DNA of 64,000 nucleotides from Streptomyces diastatochromogenes (GTDB taxonomy: Bacteria; Actinomycetota; Actinomycetes; Streptomycetales; Streptomycetaceae). Each line of letters opens with the position of its first letter. Positions within the stretch are counted from its first letter, which is position 1. The notes under the pieces were generated by a model, which worked only from the letters and a program-made list of their open reading frames with translations, ran no database searches and was not told the DNA's origin. The stretch spans positions 163,093 to 227,092 of the forward strand of contig NZ_MCGQ01000034.1 of assembly GCF_002242805.1 (NCBI RefSeq), in the 5' to 3' direction. Below, in pieces: positions 41,728 to 50,315 of this stretch. The position numbers and the translations under genes were made by a program.

Positions 41728-43032
41728 TCAGCTGCGCGAGGTGGCACGCAGGCGCAAGCCGACAGTGGCGAGACCTTCGAAGGTGGCGACCTGGTAGGTG
41801 GGTTCCGGTCCGGGCGGCTCGCTCAAGTGGCAGCAGCGGGCGGTCTGCGCGGTCAGGAGCGTCAGCATCGCCATGGCCAGGGCGGCTCCCTCGCAGGCAT
41901 GCGGCCCGGTACCGAAGGGGAGGAAGATCCCGGGTTCCGCCGACGGGCCCGGATCATCGAGCCAGCGCTCGGGCTGGAACCGGTCCGGCTCGGAGTGTTC
42001 CCGTGCGTCGCGGTGGGCGGTGTAGAGGCAGACGAGAACGGTGGACCCGGCGTCGACGGTGTAGTCGGCGAGCTGAGTCTGTCGCGTGGCGCGCCGGGTC
42101 AGCAGCCAGCTCGGGGGGTGCAGTCGGAGCACCTCGCGGACCACTGCCTGGGTGTATCGCAGGCTGTCGAGGTGAGCGCTGGTCGTCGCAGCCGGGTCCG
42201 CGGGCAGCAGGGCGGCGGCTTCGGCCGCGACGCGGTCCGCCGCCTGGGGGTACCGGGCCAGGTGGAGCAGGACCCATCCGGCTGCCCGGGTAGGTGTCTC
42301 GAAGGTGGCGACGGTGATTCCGGGGAGAGTGTCGAGGACGGCCTCTTCCGGCAGTGGGCCATAGCGGGAGGAGGGCCGGAGCATCTGTCCCAGCACGTCG
42401 TCTCCGAGCCGGCCCGATGAACGGCGCCGGCGGACGATGGGCCGCAGAGCGTCGGTGAAGGCCACTTGCTGCCGTGTGCGGAACCGCCGCGCCGGTGTGG
42501 GGACCCAGTGCGGCCATACCCAGCGCGTGGGGCGTACGAGCACCTCCCGGGCCAGGAAGAGCTGTGAGGCGAAGGGCAGCAGGGTGGGAGCGTCCTCGGA
42601 GAAGAGGTAGCGCACGCCGATCTCTGCCAGGGCGTGCCGGACCGGGGGCAGAATCTCGACGTCCTGGCCCGTGGGCCACTGGTCGGCGCATCGAGCGGCA
42701 CCGAGCGCGATCTCACCGATCCGGGCTGCAACCGCCTGCGCGCGCAGTCCGCGCATGCGGGCGGCGTGAGCGTGGGCGCGCTGCTCAGGCGTCGGTGCTC
42801 CGCTCGACCGCTTCAACGGCGGGAAGAGAGGCGAGGGTGCCTTGAGGAAGTCCTGCGGGCGGCGCAGGACTGCTTCACACGGCCCGGCCGTAGCGGCTAC
42901 GTAGACACCCGGCTCAAGCTGCCAGACGTCCCCGCACTCGTCGGCGCCACGGCGCGCCAGCGCCAGCCGGTCGCGGCTCCAGGCCGCGAAGCCGCCTTCG
43001 GGCAACCGCGGCGGCTCGTCCATTCGGCCCAT
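41728..43032 (-). CDS. cytochrome P450, candidate peptide-modifying enzyme
   Basis: Cytochrome P450 of about 434 residues. The haem ligand is Cys380 in FGTGPHACEGAA (F-x-x-G-x-x-x-C-x-G), preceded by the ExxR motif EVLR in VVREVLRLHPPSW and FQPERW. The I-helix oxygen site is unusual (TFETP where AGxxT is common). No redox partner gene is adjacent. The gene begins 52 bases after the 31-codon peptide gene on the same strand, the layout seen in P450-modified ribosomal peptides (tryptorubin, biarylitide types), where the P450 cross-links aromatic side chains. ATG 43032 is my start choice; ATG 43023 is close. The last codons include TTG, ACT, GGT and CGT, less biased than neighbours, hinting at acquisition. 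Confidence 0.85.
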   Translation of the reverse strand: MGRMDEPPRLPEGGFAAWSRDRLALARRGADECGDVWQLEPGVYVAATAGPCEAVLRRPQDFLKAPSPLFPPLKRSSGAPTPEQRAHAHAARMRGLRAQAVAARIGEIALGAARCADQWPTGQDVEILPPVRHALAEIGVRYLFSEDAPTLLPFASQLFLAREVLVRPTRWVWPHWVPTPARRFRTRQQVAFTDALRPIVRRRRSSGRLGDDVLGQMLRPSSRYGPLPEEAVLDTLPGITVATFETPTRAAGWVLLHLARYPQAADRVAAEAAALLPADPAATTSAHLDSLRYTQAVVREVLRLHPPSWLLTRRATRQTQLADYTVDAGSTVLVCLYTAHRDAREHSEPDRFQPERWLDDPGPSAEPGIFLPFGTGPHACEGAALAMAMLTLLTAQTARCCHLSEPPGPEPTYQVATFEGLATVGLRLRATSRS

Positions 43033-43084
43033 GAGATCGTCCCGGGAGCCGGCGGGTGCCCGGGGGCGCCCGCCGGTAGTGCGG

Positions 43085-43180
43085 TCAGGTCCAGTCGCCG
43101 GCGTACGCGTTCCAGTCGTGTTCCCCGTACGCACCGTAGTGGCGGGTGAAGGACAGCTTGCCGAGCAGCTTGGCGATCAT
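43085..43180 (-). CDS. 31-residue aromatic-rich peptide, candidate RiPP precursor
   Basis: Too short for routine gene calling. ATG 43180 is preceded by AGAGGAG at a 7-base spacing. The peptide has a basic, Lys/Leu-rich N-terminal half (MIAKLLGKLSFTR) that would suit a leader, and a C-terminal half HYGAYGEHDWNAYAGDWT with two Trp, three Tyr and two His. Codons are strongly GC-ending. The stop is 52 bases before the P450 start, so the genes are probably co-transcribed. I infer a precursor whose aromatic residues are cross-linked by the P450, possibly in WNAYAGDW. No cysteine is present, which argues against lanthipeptide or thioether chemistry. No experimental homologue is known to me. Confidence 0.7.
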   Translation of the reverse strand: MIAKLLGKLSFTRHYGAYGEHDWNAYAGDWT

Positions 43181-43245
43181 GATGTACTCCTCTCGCCTGT
43201 GTGAGGACTCCCAGCCGAGGGTTCAGCAAAGAAGTTCCCTCCAGC

Positions 43246-43290
43246 ACCAAATGCCACGCGTGCCATGTTGCCACATATGACCCATTTGGT
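43246..43290. promoter_or_regulatory. inverted repeat upstream of peptide-P450 genes
   Basis: ACCAAATG at 43246-43253 and CATTTGGT at 43283-43290 are a perfect inverted pair around 29 bases. Further up GGTATGGATATACC (43312-43325) is another palindrome. The region is AT-rich for this genome and is the likely promoter/operator of the peptide gene. Confidence 0.45.
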
Positions 43291-43341
43291 GGGTAAGCCA
43301 TCGGTATGGATATACCGGCTGGCGACCGTCCGGAATTGGAA

Positions 43342-43384
43342 ACGGGCCGGGAAGCCTGCTCGGATGTCAGGCTTCCCGGCCCGT
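43342..43384 (-). terminator. terminator of the proline catabolic genes
   Basis: A 17-base perfect stem (43342-43358 with 43368-43384) encloses 9 bases. It begins 19 bases after the P5CDH stop. Confidence 0.85.
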
Positions 43385-43403
43385 CGCTCGGGGGGGCTGA
43401 GGA

Positions 43404-45035
43404 TCAGCCCATATGCGGGTACGTGTAGTCGGTCGGCGCGACCAGGGTCTCCTTGATGGCGCGGGTCAGGGTCCAGCGCAGCAGGTTCTGCGGGGCGCCG
43501 GCCTTGTCGTTGGTGCCGGAGGCGCGGCCGCCGCCGAAGGGCTGCTGGCCGACGACGGCGCCGGTCGACTTGTCGTTGATGTAGAAGTTGCCGGCCGCGT
43601 AGCGCAGCTTCTCCATCGTGTACGCCGCCGCGGCGCGGTCGTTGGAGATGACCGAGCCGGTGAGGGCGTAGTCGGAGACCGACTCCATCTGCTCCAGCAT
43701 CTCGTCGTACTTGTCGTCCTCGTAGACGTGGATACCGAGGACCGGACCGAAGTACTCGGTGCGGAAGATCTCGTTCTCCGGGTCGGTGGAGACGATGACG
43801 GTCGGGCGGACGAAGTAGCCGACCGAGTCGTCGTAGGTGCCGCCCGCGACGATCGTGCAGGTCGGGTCCTCCTTGGCGCGGTCGATCGCGGCCTTGTTCT
43901 TGGCGAAGGCACGGTCGTCGATCACGGCGCCGACGAAGTTCGTCAGGTCGGTGACGTCACCCATGGTCAGGTAGTCGACCTCGGCCGCGAACTCCTCCTT
44001 GAAGCCCGAGTTCCAGATGGAGGCCGGGATGTAGGCGCGGGAGGTCGCGCTGCACTTCTGGCCCTGGTACTCGAAGGCGCCGCGGGTGAGGGCGGTCTTC
44101 AGGACGGCGCGGTCGGCGCTCGGGTGGGCGACGAGGAAGTCCTTGCCGCCGGTCTCGCCGACCAGACGCGGGTAGGAGCGGTACTTCTCGATGTTGTTGC
44201 CGACCGTCTTCCACAGGTACTGGAAGGTCCTGGTCGAGCCGGTGAAGTGGATGCCGGCGAGGTCGCGGTGCTCCAGGGCGACCTTGGAGACCTCGATGCC
44301 GTCACCGGTGACGAGGTTGATGACGCCCTTGGGCAGACCGGCCTCCTCCAGCAGCTGCATGAGGAGGACGGCGGCGTGGGTCTGCGTCGGGGACGGCTTC
44401 CAGACCACCACGTTGCCCATCAGCGCGGGCGCGGTGGGCAGGTTGCCCGCGATGGCGCTGAAGTTGAAGGGCGTGATCGCGTAGACGAAGCCCTCCAGCG
44501 GACGGTGGTCCATGCGGTTCCACACGCCCGGGGAGTTCGCCGGGGGCTGCTCGGCGAGGATCTGGCGGGCGTAGTGGACGTTGAAGCGCCAGAAGTCGAC
44601 CAGCTCGCAGGGGGTGTCGATCTCGGCCTGCTGGGCGGTCTTGGACTGGCCGAGCATGGTGGAGGCGGCGATGGTCTCGCGCCAGGGGCCGGCCAGCAGC
44701 TCGGCGGCGCGCAGGATGATCGCCGCGCGGTCGTCGAAGGACATCGCGCGCCAGGCCGGCGCGGCGGCCAGGGCCGCGTCGACGGCGTCCTGAGCGTCCT
44801 GCTGGGTGGCGTTGCGCAGGGTGCCGATGACGGCCTTGTGGTTGTGCGGCTGGACCACCTGGATGGTCTCGCCGGCGCCCATCCGCCGCTCGCCGCCGAT
44901 GGTCATCGGCAGGTCGATCGGGTTCTCGGCCAGCTCCTTGAGCTTGGCCTCCAGGCGGGCGCGCTCGGGCGAGCCGGGGGCGTAGCCGTGCACCGGCTCG
45001 TTGACGGGGGTGGGGACCTGGGTCACAGCGTCCAT
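43404..45035 (-). CDS. pruA: 1-pyrroline-5-carboxylate dehydrogenase
   Basis: Aldehyde dehydrogenase of 543 residues oxidising glutamate semialdehyde to glutamate, the second step of proline catabolism. It shows the P5CDH type 1 features: FNFSAIAGNLPTAPALMGN, VWKPS, the Glu in GETGGKD, and the catalytic Cys in YQGQKCSATSRAY. GGAG lies about 10 bases upstream of ATG 45035, which follows the PRODH stop by 39 bases. Confidence 0.94.
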   Translation of the reverse strand: MDAVTQVPTPVNEPVHGYAPGSPERARLEAKLKELAENPIDLPMTIGGERRMGAGETIQVVQPHNHKAVIGTLRNATQQDAQDAVDAALAAAPAWRAMSFDDRAAIILRAAELLAGPWRETIAASTMLGQSKTAQQAEIDTPCELVDFWRFNVHYARQILAEQPPANSPGVWNRMDHRPLEGFVYAITPFNFSAIAGNLPTAPALMGNVVVWKPSPTQTHAAVLLMQLLEEAGLPKGVINLVTGDGIEVSKVALEHRDLAGIHFTGSTRTFQYLWKTVGNNIEKYRSYPRLVGETGGKDFLVAHPSADRAVLKTALTRGAFEYQGQKCSATSRAYIPASIWNSGFKEEFAAEVDYLTMGDVTDLTNFVGAVIDDRAFAKNKAAIDRAKEDPTCTIVAGGTYDDSVGYFVRPTVIVSTDPENEIFRTEYFGPVLGIHVYEDDKYDEMLEQMESVSDYALTGSVISNDRAAAAYTMEKLRYAAGNFYINDKSTGAVVGQQPFGGGRASGTNDKAGAPQNLLRWTLTRAIKETLVAPTDYTYPHMG

Positions 45036-45074
45036 GAGATCCGTAACTCCTTGTACGTGAGCGGGTGTTCGGGC

Positions 45075-46001
45075 TCAGCCCTTGCTGACCATGGAGCGGA
45101 GGAAGAAGCGCAGGTTGGCCGGCTTCTCCGCGAGACGGCGCATGAAGTAGCCGTACCAGTCGGTGCCGTAGGCGGTGTAGACGCGCATGCGGTGGCCCTC
45201 GGCGGCCAGCCGCAGGTGCTCCTCGCCGCGGATGCCGTAGAGCATCTGGAACTCGTACTCGTCCAGTTTGCGCCCGGCCTGGTGGGCCAGTTCCTGGGCG
45301 ATGGCGATGAGGCGCGGGTCGTGGGACCCGATCATCGGGTAGCCCTCGCCCTCCATCAGGGTCTTCAGGATGCGCACGTAGGCCTTGTCGATCTCGTGCT
45401 TCTGCTGGAAGGCGACCTCGGCGGGCTCCTTGTAGGCGCCCTTCACCAGGCGGACGCGGCTGCCGGCCGCGGCGAGGCGGCGGGCGTCGGCCTCGGTGCG
45501 GAAGAGGTAGGCCTGGATGACGCAGCCGGTCTGCGGGAAGTCCCTGCGCAGTTCCTCGTGGATGGCGAACATCGAGTCCAGGGTGGTGTGGTCCTCGGCG
45601 TCCAGCGTGACCGTCGTGCCGATGGCGGCGGCGGCCACGACGACGGGCCGGACGTTGGCGAGGGCCAGTTCGTGGCCGCCTTCCAGCGCCTGCCCGAACA
45701 TCGACAGCTTGACGGACATCTCGACCTTCTCGCCCAGCTCCAGGTCGCGCAGCCGGTCGATCAGCTCCAGGTAGGCGTCCCGGGCGGCGGTGGCCTGCTC
45801 GGGGGTGGTGATGTCCTCGCCGACGACGTCCATCGTCAGCTCCAGGCCCTTGGCGGTCAGGTCCTTGATGATCGGGACGATGTCGCGCACGGTCTCACCG
45901 GGGATGAAGCGGTCCACGACCTGCTTGGTCACCGGGGCCGCCGAGATCAGGCGTCGCATCCGGTCGCTGCGCGACGCGGCGAGAATCACGGGACCCAGCA
46001 C
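45075..46001 (-). CDS. proline dehydrogenase
   Basis: FAD-dependent proline dehydrogenase of 308 residues, the monofunctional form, making pyrroline-5-carboxylate. Motifs: MDVVGEDI, VKLSMFGQAL, the barrel segments TLDAEDHTT and QAYLFRTEADA, VKGAYKEPAEVAFQ and the C-terminal FRxRxxEK-type region FMRRLAEKPANLRFF. The start is GTG 46001 with GGAGGTG upstream. It forms an operon with P5CDH. Confidence 0.93.
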   Translation of the reverse strand: MLGPVILAASRSDRMRRLISAAPVTKQVVDRFIPGETVRDIVPIIKDLTAKGLELTMDVVGEDITTPEQATAARDAYLELIDRLRDLELGEKVEMSVKLSMFGQALEGGHELALANVRPVVVAAAAIGTTVTLDAEDHTTLDSMFAIHEELRRDFPQTGCVIQAYLFRTEADARRLAAAGSRVRLVKGAYKEPAEVAFQQKHEIDKAYVRILKTLMEGEGYPMIGSHDPRLIAIAQELAHQAGRKLDEYEFQMLYGIRGEEHLRLAAEGHRMRVYTAYGTDWYGYFMRRLAEKPANLRFFLRSMVSKG

Positions 46002-46033
46002 GGGGCACCTCCACAACAAAAGCACCGAAAGAC

Positions 46034-46106
46034 GGCCGACATCCCACGATTCGGGTACGGCACGGAGAACCACCGTGAAACCTAAGGATCTCTCCGATCG
46101 TCGGCC
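46034..46106. promoter_or_regulatory. inverted repeat between PRODH and PucR-type regulator
   Basis: GGCCGAC at 46034-46040 and GTCGGCC at 46100-46106 lie in the divergent gap of the proline genes and their putative regulator. They are candidates for regulator binding. Confidence 0.3.
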
Positions 46107-46168
46107 ATCGACAGCTGTCACGCATCCGTGCACTGGATCTCAGACAGATGTATGAAGGCGGCGCGGAA

Positions 46169-47368
46169 ATGCGCGAGAATGCCCGGGTGGCGGCGGAATT
46201 CAAGGCTGATTACCAGGAGCTGGTGGACGAGATCTCGGAGCTGCTGGGGGCGCCCGCGACCCTGGAGAACCGCGACTTCGAGCTGATCGCCTTCGGCGCG
46301 TACGACAGTGAGGGCGACCTCGATCCCTCGGCGCTGGACCCGGTGCGCACCCGGTCGATCCTGACCCGGCGCTCCACGGCGGCCGTGCGGGCGTGGTTCG
46401 AGGGCTTCGGCATCACGCGCGCGACGGGACCGGTACGGATCCCGCGGACCCCGGAGGCGGGGGTGAACCGGGGCCGTATCTGCCTGCCGGTACGCCATCG
46501 GGGCGTGGTGCTGGGTTACGTCTGGCTCCTGGACTACGACCCCGGCCCCACGGACGCCCAGCTGACCGCCGCGATGCAGGTGACGGGCCGGATCGGTGCC
46601 CTGCTCGCCGACGAGGCGCAGGCGGGGGCGGGCTTGAGCCGGGAGCTGCGGGCGGTGCTGACGGCGGAGAGCGGGTGGCAGCGGGACATGGCGGTGGCCG
46701 AGTTCCGCACGGCCCTGGGTCCCCGCGCGGACGCCCCGCACACCCTGGTCTGCGTCGCCCCCTGGCCCTCGGCCGACCCGGACGAGGCCCCCTCGGTCCG
46801 GACGGTCCCGCACGCCACTGCGCTGTGCACGGTGCCGTGGGGGACGACCGGTCAGAGCCTCGCGATCCTGGTGCGGCTGCGCTCGACGGATGTGGCGGTA
46901 CCGGCGTCGACGGCGGCCTCGCGGCTGTTGAAGGAGGCGGAGGGGAAGCGGTCGGGCGCGGCCGCGGCCGGTGTCGGCGAACCCCGCTCCGGCCTCGCCG
47001 AACTGGGCACGGTCTGGCAGGAGGCCTCCGCCGCCGCGCGCGCCGCGCTGGCCGAGCCGCGGCTGGGGCCCGTGGCCGAGTGGCGGCGCATCGGCCCGTA
47101 CCGACTGCTGACCGCGCTGCCCCCGGAGGCCGCCCGCGACCCGGCCGTCGCCCTCCTCCTCTCCCCCGCCCACCAGGAACTGGCCCGCACGGCCGAGGTC
47201 TATCTGGACCGCGCGGGCCAGGCCGGCCGCGCCGCGGCCGAGCTGGGCATCCACCGCCAGACCCTCTACTACCGCCTCTCCCGGGTGGAGCAGCTGACGG
47301 ACCTGGACCTGGACGACGGCGAGGACCGCCTGCTGCTGCACATGGCACTCAAGAGGGCGCGGCTCTAG
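46169..47368 (+). CDS. PucR-family regulator of proline catabolism
   Basis: Transcription factor of about 399 residues with a PucR-type C-terminal helix-turn-helix (AAAELGIHRQTLYYRLSRVE) and a long N-terminal sensing region. It is divergent from the proline dehydrogenase gene, as are proline-responsive PutR activators in actinomycetes, so I infer that role. ATG 46169 has GAAGG 10 bases upstream; ATG 46148 is an alternative. Confidence 0.87.
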   Translation: MRENARVAAEFKADYQELVDEISELLGAPATLENRDFELIAFGAYDSEGDLDPSALDPVRTRSILTRRSTAAVRAWFEGFGITRATGPVRIPRTPEAGVNRGRICLPVRHRGVVLGYVWLLDYDPGPTDAQLTAAMQVTGRIGALLADEAQAGAGLSRELRAVLTAESGWQRDMAVAEFRTALGPRADAPHTLVCVAPWPSADPDEAPSVRTVPHATALCTVPWGTTGQSLAILVRLRSTDVAVPASTAASRLLKEAEGKRSGAAAAGVGEPRSGLAELGTVWQEASAAARAALAEPRLGPVAEWRRIGPYRLLTALPPEAARDPAVALLLSPAHQELARTAEVYLDRAGQAGRAAAELGIHRQTLYYRLSRVEQLTDLDLDDGEDRLLLHMALKRARL

Positions 47369-47374
47369 GACCTG

Positions 47375-49186
47375 TCAGCGGCACTGTCCGGACCGTGGCC
47401 CGCTCACCGTGTTGCCACTCTGGTTCAGGGCGGGTTCGTTGCCGTCGCAGGAGAGCGGGCCGTTGACCTGGTTGTCCTCGAACGTGGGGGTGGCCTCGTC
47501 GGCCAGCGGGCCGCTGCCGCTGTTGCCGGTGACGCTCACCGCCCCGGTCACCGTGTTGCCGCCGGCCCCGATGCCGCCGGTGTTGGCGTCCAGGGTCAGC
47601 GGACCCCGGATGACGTTGCCCGCACAGGTCGTCGCGTCGCCGCCGATCCGTACATAGCCGCTGCTGTGCCTGACGGTGAGGGGCCCGGTGAGCGTGGACC
47701 GGCAGACGGTGAGGGCGAGAGCCCCGTCGGCGGTGACGGCTCCGGTGATCCGGGCGTCCGAGACGGCGAGCGATCCGCCGGTCTGCACCGTGACCTTGCC
47801 GTCCTGGCTGCCGCCGGGGCCGATGCAGATCGCCTGGTCGGCCGGGACGGTCAGGGTGCCGTGGTGGGCGGTGGTGATGCAGGGCCTGCTGAAGCCGACC
47901 GTGAGGTCCGTTGGCCCGTCGGTGGTGCTCGGGGTGAAGCTCTCGTCGCCGCTGTAGGTGGCTGTGATCGTGTGGGAGCCGGGGCGGAGCCCGCCGGTGG
48001 TGAAGCGGGCCCGGCCGTCTTCGAGCGGCACGGTCGCCAGCGGGGTCGTGCCGTCCGAGAAGGTCACCGTGCCGCTCGGGGTGCCCGCGGCGGGGTTCGC
48101 CGGGGCGGCGGTGGCGGTGAGGGTGACGGGGTGACCGAAGAGCGGGGCGGACGTGTCCGTGGCGAGCGAGACGGTGGTCCCGTAGCGGAAGGAGACGACC
48201 GCCTCGCCGGTGCCGTGGTTGACGCCTTGGAGCAGGGAGACCTCGGACGCGGCCGGTGTCGCGTAGCCGCTTCCGCCGCCGCCTCCGGCCCCGTAGAGGT
48301 TGCCCGGGTTTCCGCCGCCGGAGCCGCCTCCGCCGCCGAAGTAGCCACCGCCGCCTCCGCCGCCGCCGTTGCCGCCCCGGGCACCGTTGCCGCCGGTGCC
48401 GCCGCTGCCGGGGTTGGGCAGGCCGGTGTTGGGGTCGGTGTCGCCGGCGGCGCCTCCCGGGCCGCCGAGGGCGGAGTTGGGGCTGCCGGTGCCGGGCGTG
48501 CTCTGGCTTCCGCCGCCACCGGCGACGCCGGAGCCGTCGGGGCCGCCGCCCTGGCCGCCGCCCTGGCCGACCGGGCCGCCGCCGTCCCCGCCGTGCAGGA
48601 GCGGCCCGCCGTTGCCCGCGCCTCCGCCGCCGCCGGCCACCAGGACCCGGTCGGCGGCGCCGAAGTCGCCCACCCGCACATCGGAGGCGCCGCCGCCGGA
48701 ACCGCCGCCGCCGTGGGCGCCCCCGCCGCCGGACCCGTGACCGAATCCGCCGGGTCGGGCGAACTCACCGCGCCGCGAGGTGCCCGGGATGCCGACTGCC
48801 CCCACGGTGACCTGGAGTTTCTGGCCCGCGGTGACGGCCAGTCGGGCCCGGGTCTCCCCGCCGAGTCCGCCCGGTGCTCCGGTGTTCGGCGGGTTGGGGG
48901 CGACGAAGCCGGCCGCGCTGCCGCCCTCGGCGCCGTACAGGTCGACGCTGATGGCGTCCACGCCGTCCGGCACGGTGAAGGTGTCCGTCCCGGCGGTGCT
49001 GTACGTGCAACTGGGCGGCGCGGTGGTGAACAGGCCGCCGGTGCCGCAGGGCGACGCGGGGGCGGCGGTGGAGGAGTCGGCGGGATCGGCCGGGACGGCG
49101 GCCCCGGCCGGCAGCGGCGCGAGGACCGCCGCGACCAGGCCGGCCGCGCCGACCGCGGGCAGGAGCGTGGTTCTGAGGAGGCTCAA
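47375..49186 (-). CDS. secreted glycine-rich adhesin-like protein
   Basis: Exported protein of about 603 residues. After the signal peptide (LVAAVLAPLPAGAA) comes a beta-sandwich plus glycine-rich module (about 50-320: TFTVPDGVDAISVDLYGAEG, then many GGGG and GNGG runs, GGGGYFGGGGGSGGGN) resembling the glycine-rich region of ALK/LTK-type proteins. Next is an Ig-like repeat (TATAAPANPAAGTPSGTVTF and SYSGDESFTP-type end), then a parallel beta-helix-like C-terminus with repeated NTVTGAVSVTGN / VNGPLSCDGN units. I chose TTG 49186 (AGGGAA upstream) because the codons from ATG 49216 to it include CGA, CCT and GGA. It probably acts on the cell surface; role unknown. Confidence 0.8.
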   Translation of the reverse strand: MSLLRTTLLPAVGAAGLVAAVLAPLPAGAAVPADPADSSTAAPASPCGTGGLFTTAPPSCTYSTAGTDTFTVPDGVDAISVDLYGAEGGSAAGFVAPNPPNTGAPGGLGGETRARLAVTAGQKLQVTVGAVGIPGTSRRGEFARPGGFGHGSGGGGAHGGGGSGGGASDVRVGDFGAADRVLVAGGGGGAGNGGPLLHGGDGGGPVGQGGGQGGGPDGSGVAGGGGSQSTPGTGSPNSALGGPGGAAGDTDPNTGLPNPGSGGTGGNGARGGNGGGGGGGGYFGGGGGSGGGNPGNLYGAGGGGGSGYATPAASEVSLLQGVNHGTGEAVVSFRYGTTVSLATDTSAPLFGHPVTLTATAAPANPAAGTPSGTVTFSDGTTPLATVPLEDGRARFTTGGLRPGSHTITATYSGDESFTPSTTDGPTDLTVGFSRPCITTAHHGTLTVPADQAICIGPGGSQDGKVTVQTGGSLAVSDARITGAVTADGALALTVCRSTLTGPLTVRHSSGYVRIGGDATTCAGNVIRGPLTLDANTGGIGAGGNTVTGAVSVTGNSGSGPLADEATPTFEDNQVNGPLSCDGNEPALNQSGNTVSGPRSGQCR

Positions 49187-49235
49187 CGGGGTTCCCTGAG
49201 GGAGGAGTCGGATCATCGGGGGCGGCGCGGCGGGA

Positions 49236-50315
49236 TCAGACGCCGTCGTCGGCGCACAGGGCCCAGACGTCGGAGGAGGTGCTGGGCGAGCTGCCGCCGC
49301 CGGTGTGGGTGAAGGCGGTCCAGTAGGCGGCCGTGGTGGTGCCGTCGGCGACCGGGGTGCCGCCGGAGTCGCTGGGGTAGCTGCCGTTGAGGTGGTCGCC
49401 GACGGAGCCGGGGCCGGTGAAGTCGGTCGTGGTGACGCTGCCTCCGCTGATCGCGGCCCCGCCGCTGACGAGCTTGCCGTCGTTCTGGCCGCAGCCGGCG
49501 GTCACGGTCTGGCCGCTGGTCGCGGCGGTGGGCCCGCTGACCTCGCTGAAGCGCACCTTGACGGTCGTACCGCCGATGTTGATGTTGTTGCCGCTGCAGA
49601 TGGCGTAGGCGTAGGTGGTGTTGCCGCTGTTGCCGCCACCGCCGTTCCAGCCGACCGCGGTCCAGGAGTCGGGGTTGGTCTCGCCGTCGGCCGCGGCCTT
49701 CTGTCCGTAGTCGTGCGCGGAGTTGTTGAAGGTGGGGAAGCTCGCGATCGGCTTGAGGCTGCCGACGCTCGCGGGCGTGATGCGGGCGCCGCCGCCGAGC
49801 AGCCGGGTGTTCGCCGGGCAGGTGGCGGTGACCAGGCCGACCGTGCCGCTGGTGGTCGGAGCGGCGATCTTGTTCATCACCACCTGGGTGTGGTTGATGA
49901 GATTGCTGGTGAGGCACAGGGCGTACGGGGTGCTGGAGAAGTCGGCGTTGACCGCTCCCCCGCTGCCGCCGATGCCCAGCCAGTAGGCGACGTCGGTGCC
50001 GACGACCCCGGTGGAGCCGGTGTACTCGGTGCTGCCGTCGGGGCTGGGCGAGGTGCCGTTGATCTTGTTGCCGTTGGACGAAGTGCCGGTGCCGATGGCC
50101 TGGTTGATGCCGCCGCCGGAGATCAGGCCGCTCGCGCAGTGGGCGTTGGTGCTGATCTCGGAGAACGTGGAGGCGGGGCCGGCCGTGGCGCCGGGGGTCT
50201 TCACCGTGACCCCCACGGTGTTGGCGTACGCGACACCTGGCACCGCGAGGGCGAGCGCGGCGGCGATGACCAGGGTCTTTCCTACGGCGAGCCGCCGCAG
50301 ACGTCTTGTCTTCAT
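49236..50315 (-). CDS. secreted protein with three internal repeats
   Basis: Exported protein of 359 residues with signal peptide ending VAYA. Three repeats of about 110 residues each hold a Cys followed by GGG (HCASGLISGGG, TCPANTRLLGGG, GCGQNDGKLVSGG) and later A-YW or A-W with a closing ALC/AIC Cys. The repeats suggest tandem disulfide-linked beta modules. Function unknown. It lies just upstream of the glycine-rich gene and both may be surface components made together. A strong hairpin lies in its leader. Confidence 0.82.
   Translation of the reverse strand: MKTRRLRRLAVGKTLVIAAALALAVPGVAYANTVGVTVKTPGATAGPASTFSEISTNAHCASGLISGGGINQAIGTGTSSNGNKINGTSPSPDGSTEYTGSTGVVGTDVAYWLGIGGSGGAVNADFSSTPYALCLTSNLINHTQVVMNKIAAPTTSGTVGLVTATCPANTRLLGGGARITPASVGSLKPIASFPTFNNSAHDYGQKAAADGETNPDSWTAVGWNGGGGNSGNTTYAYAICSGNNINIGGTTVKVRFSEVSGPTAATSGQTVTAGCGQNDGKLVSGGAAISGGSVTTTDFTGPGSVGDHLNGSYPSDSGGTPVADGTTTAAYWTAFTHTGGGSSPSTSSDVWALCADDGV

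Noticed and set aside
42897..43301. 134-codon minus-strand frame over the peptide gene
   Set aside because: It overlaps both the 31-codon peptide gene and the P450 start in another frame, and lacks a ribosome site.
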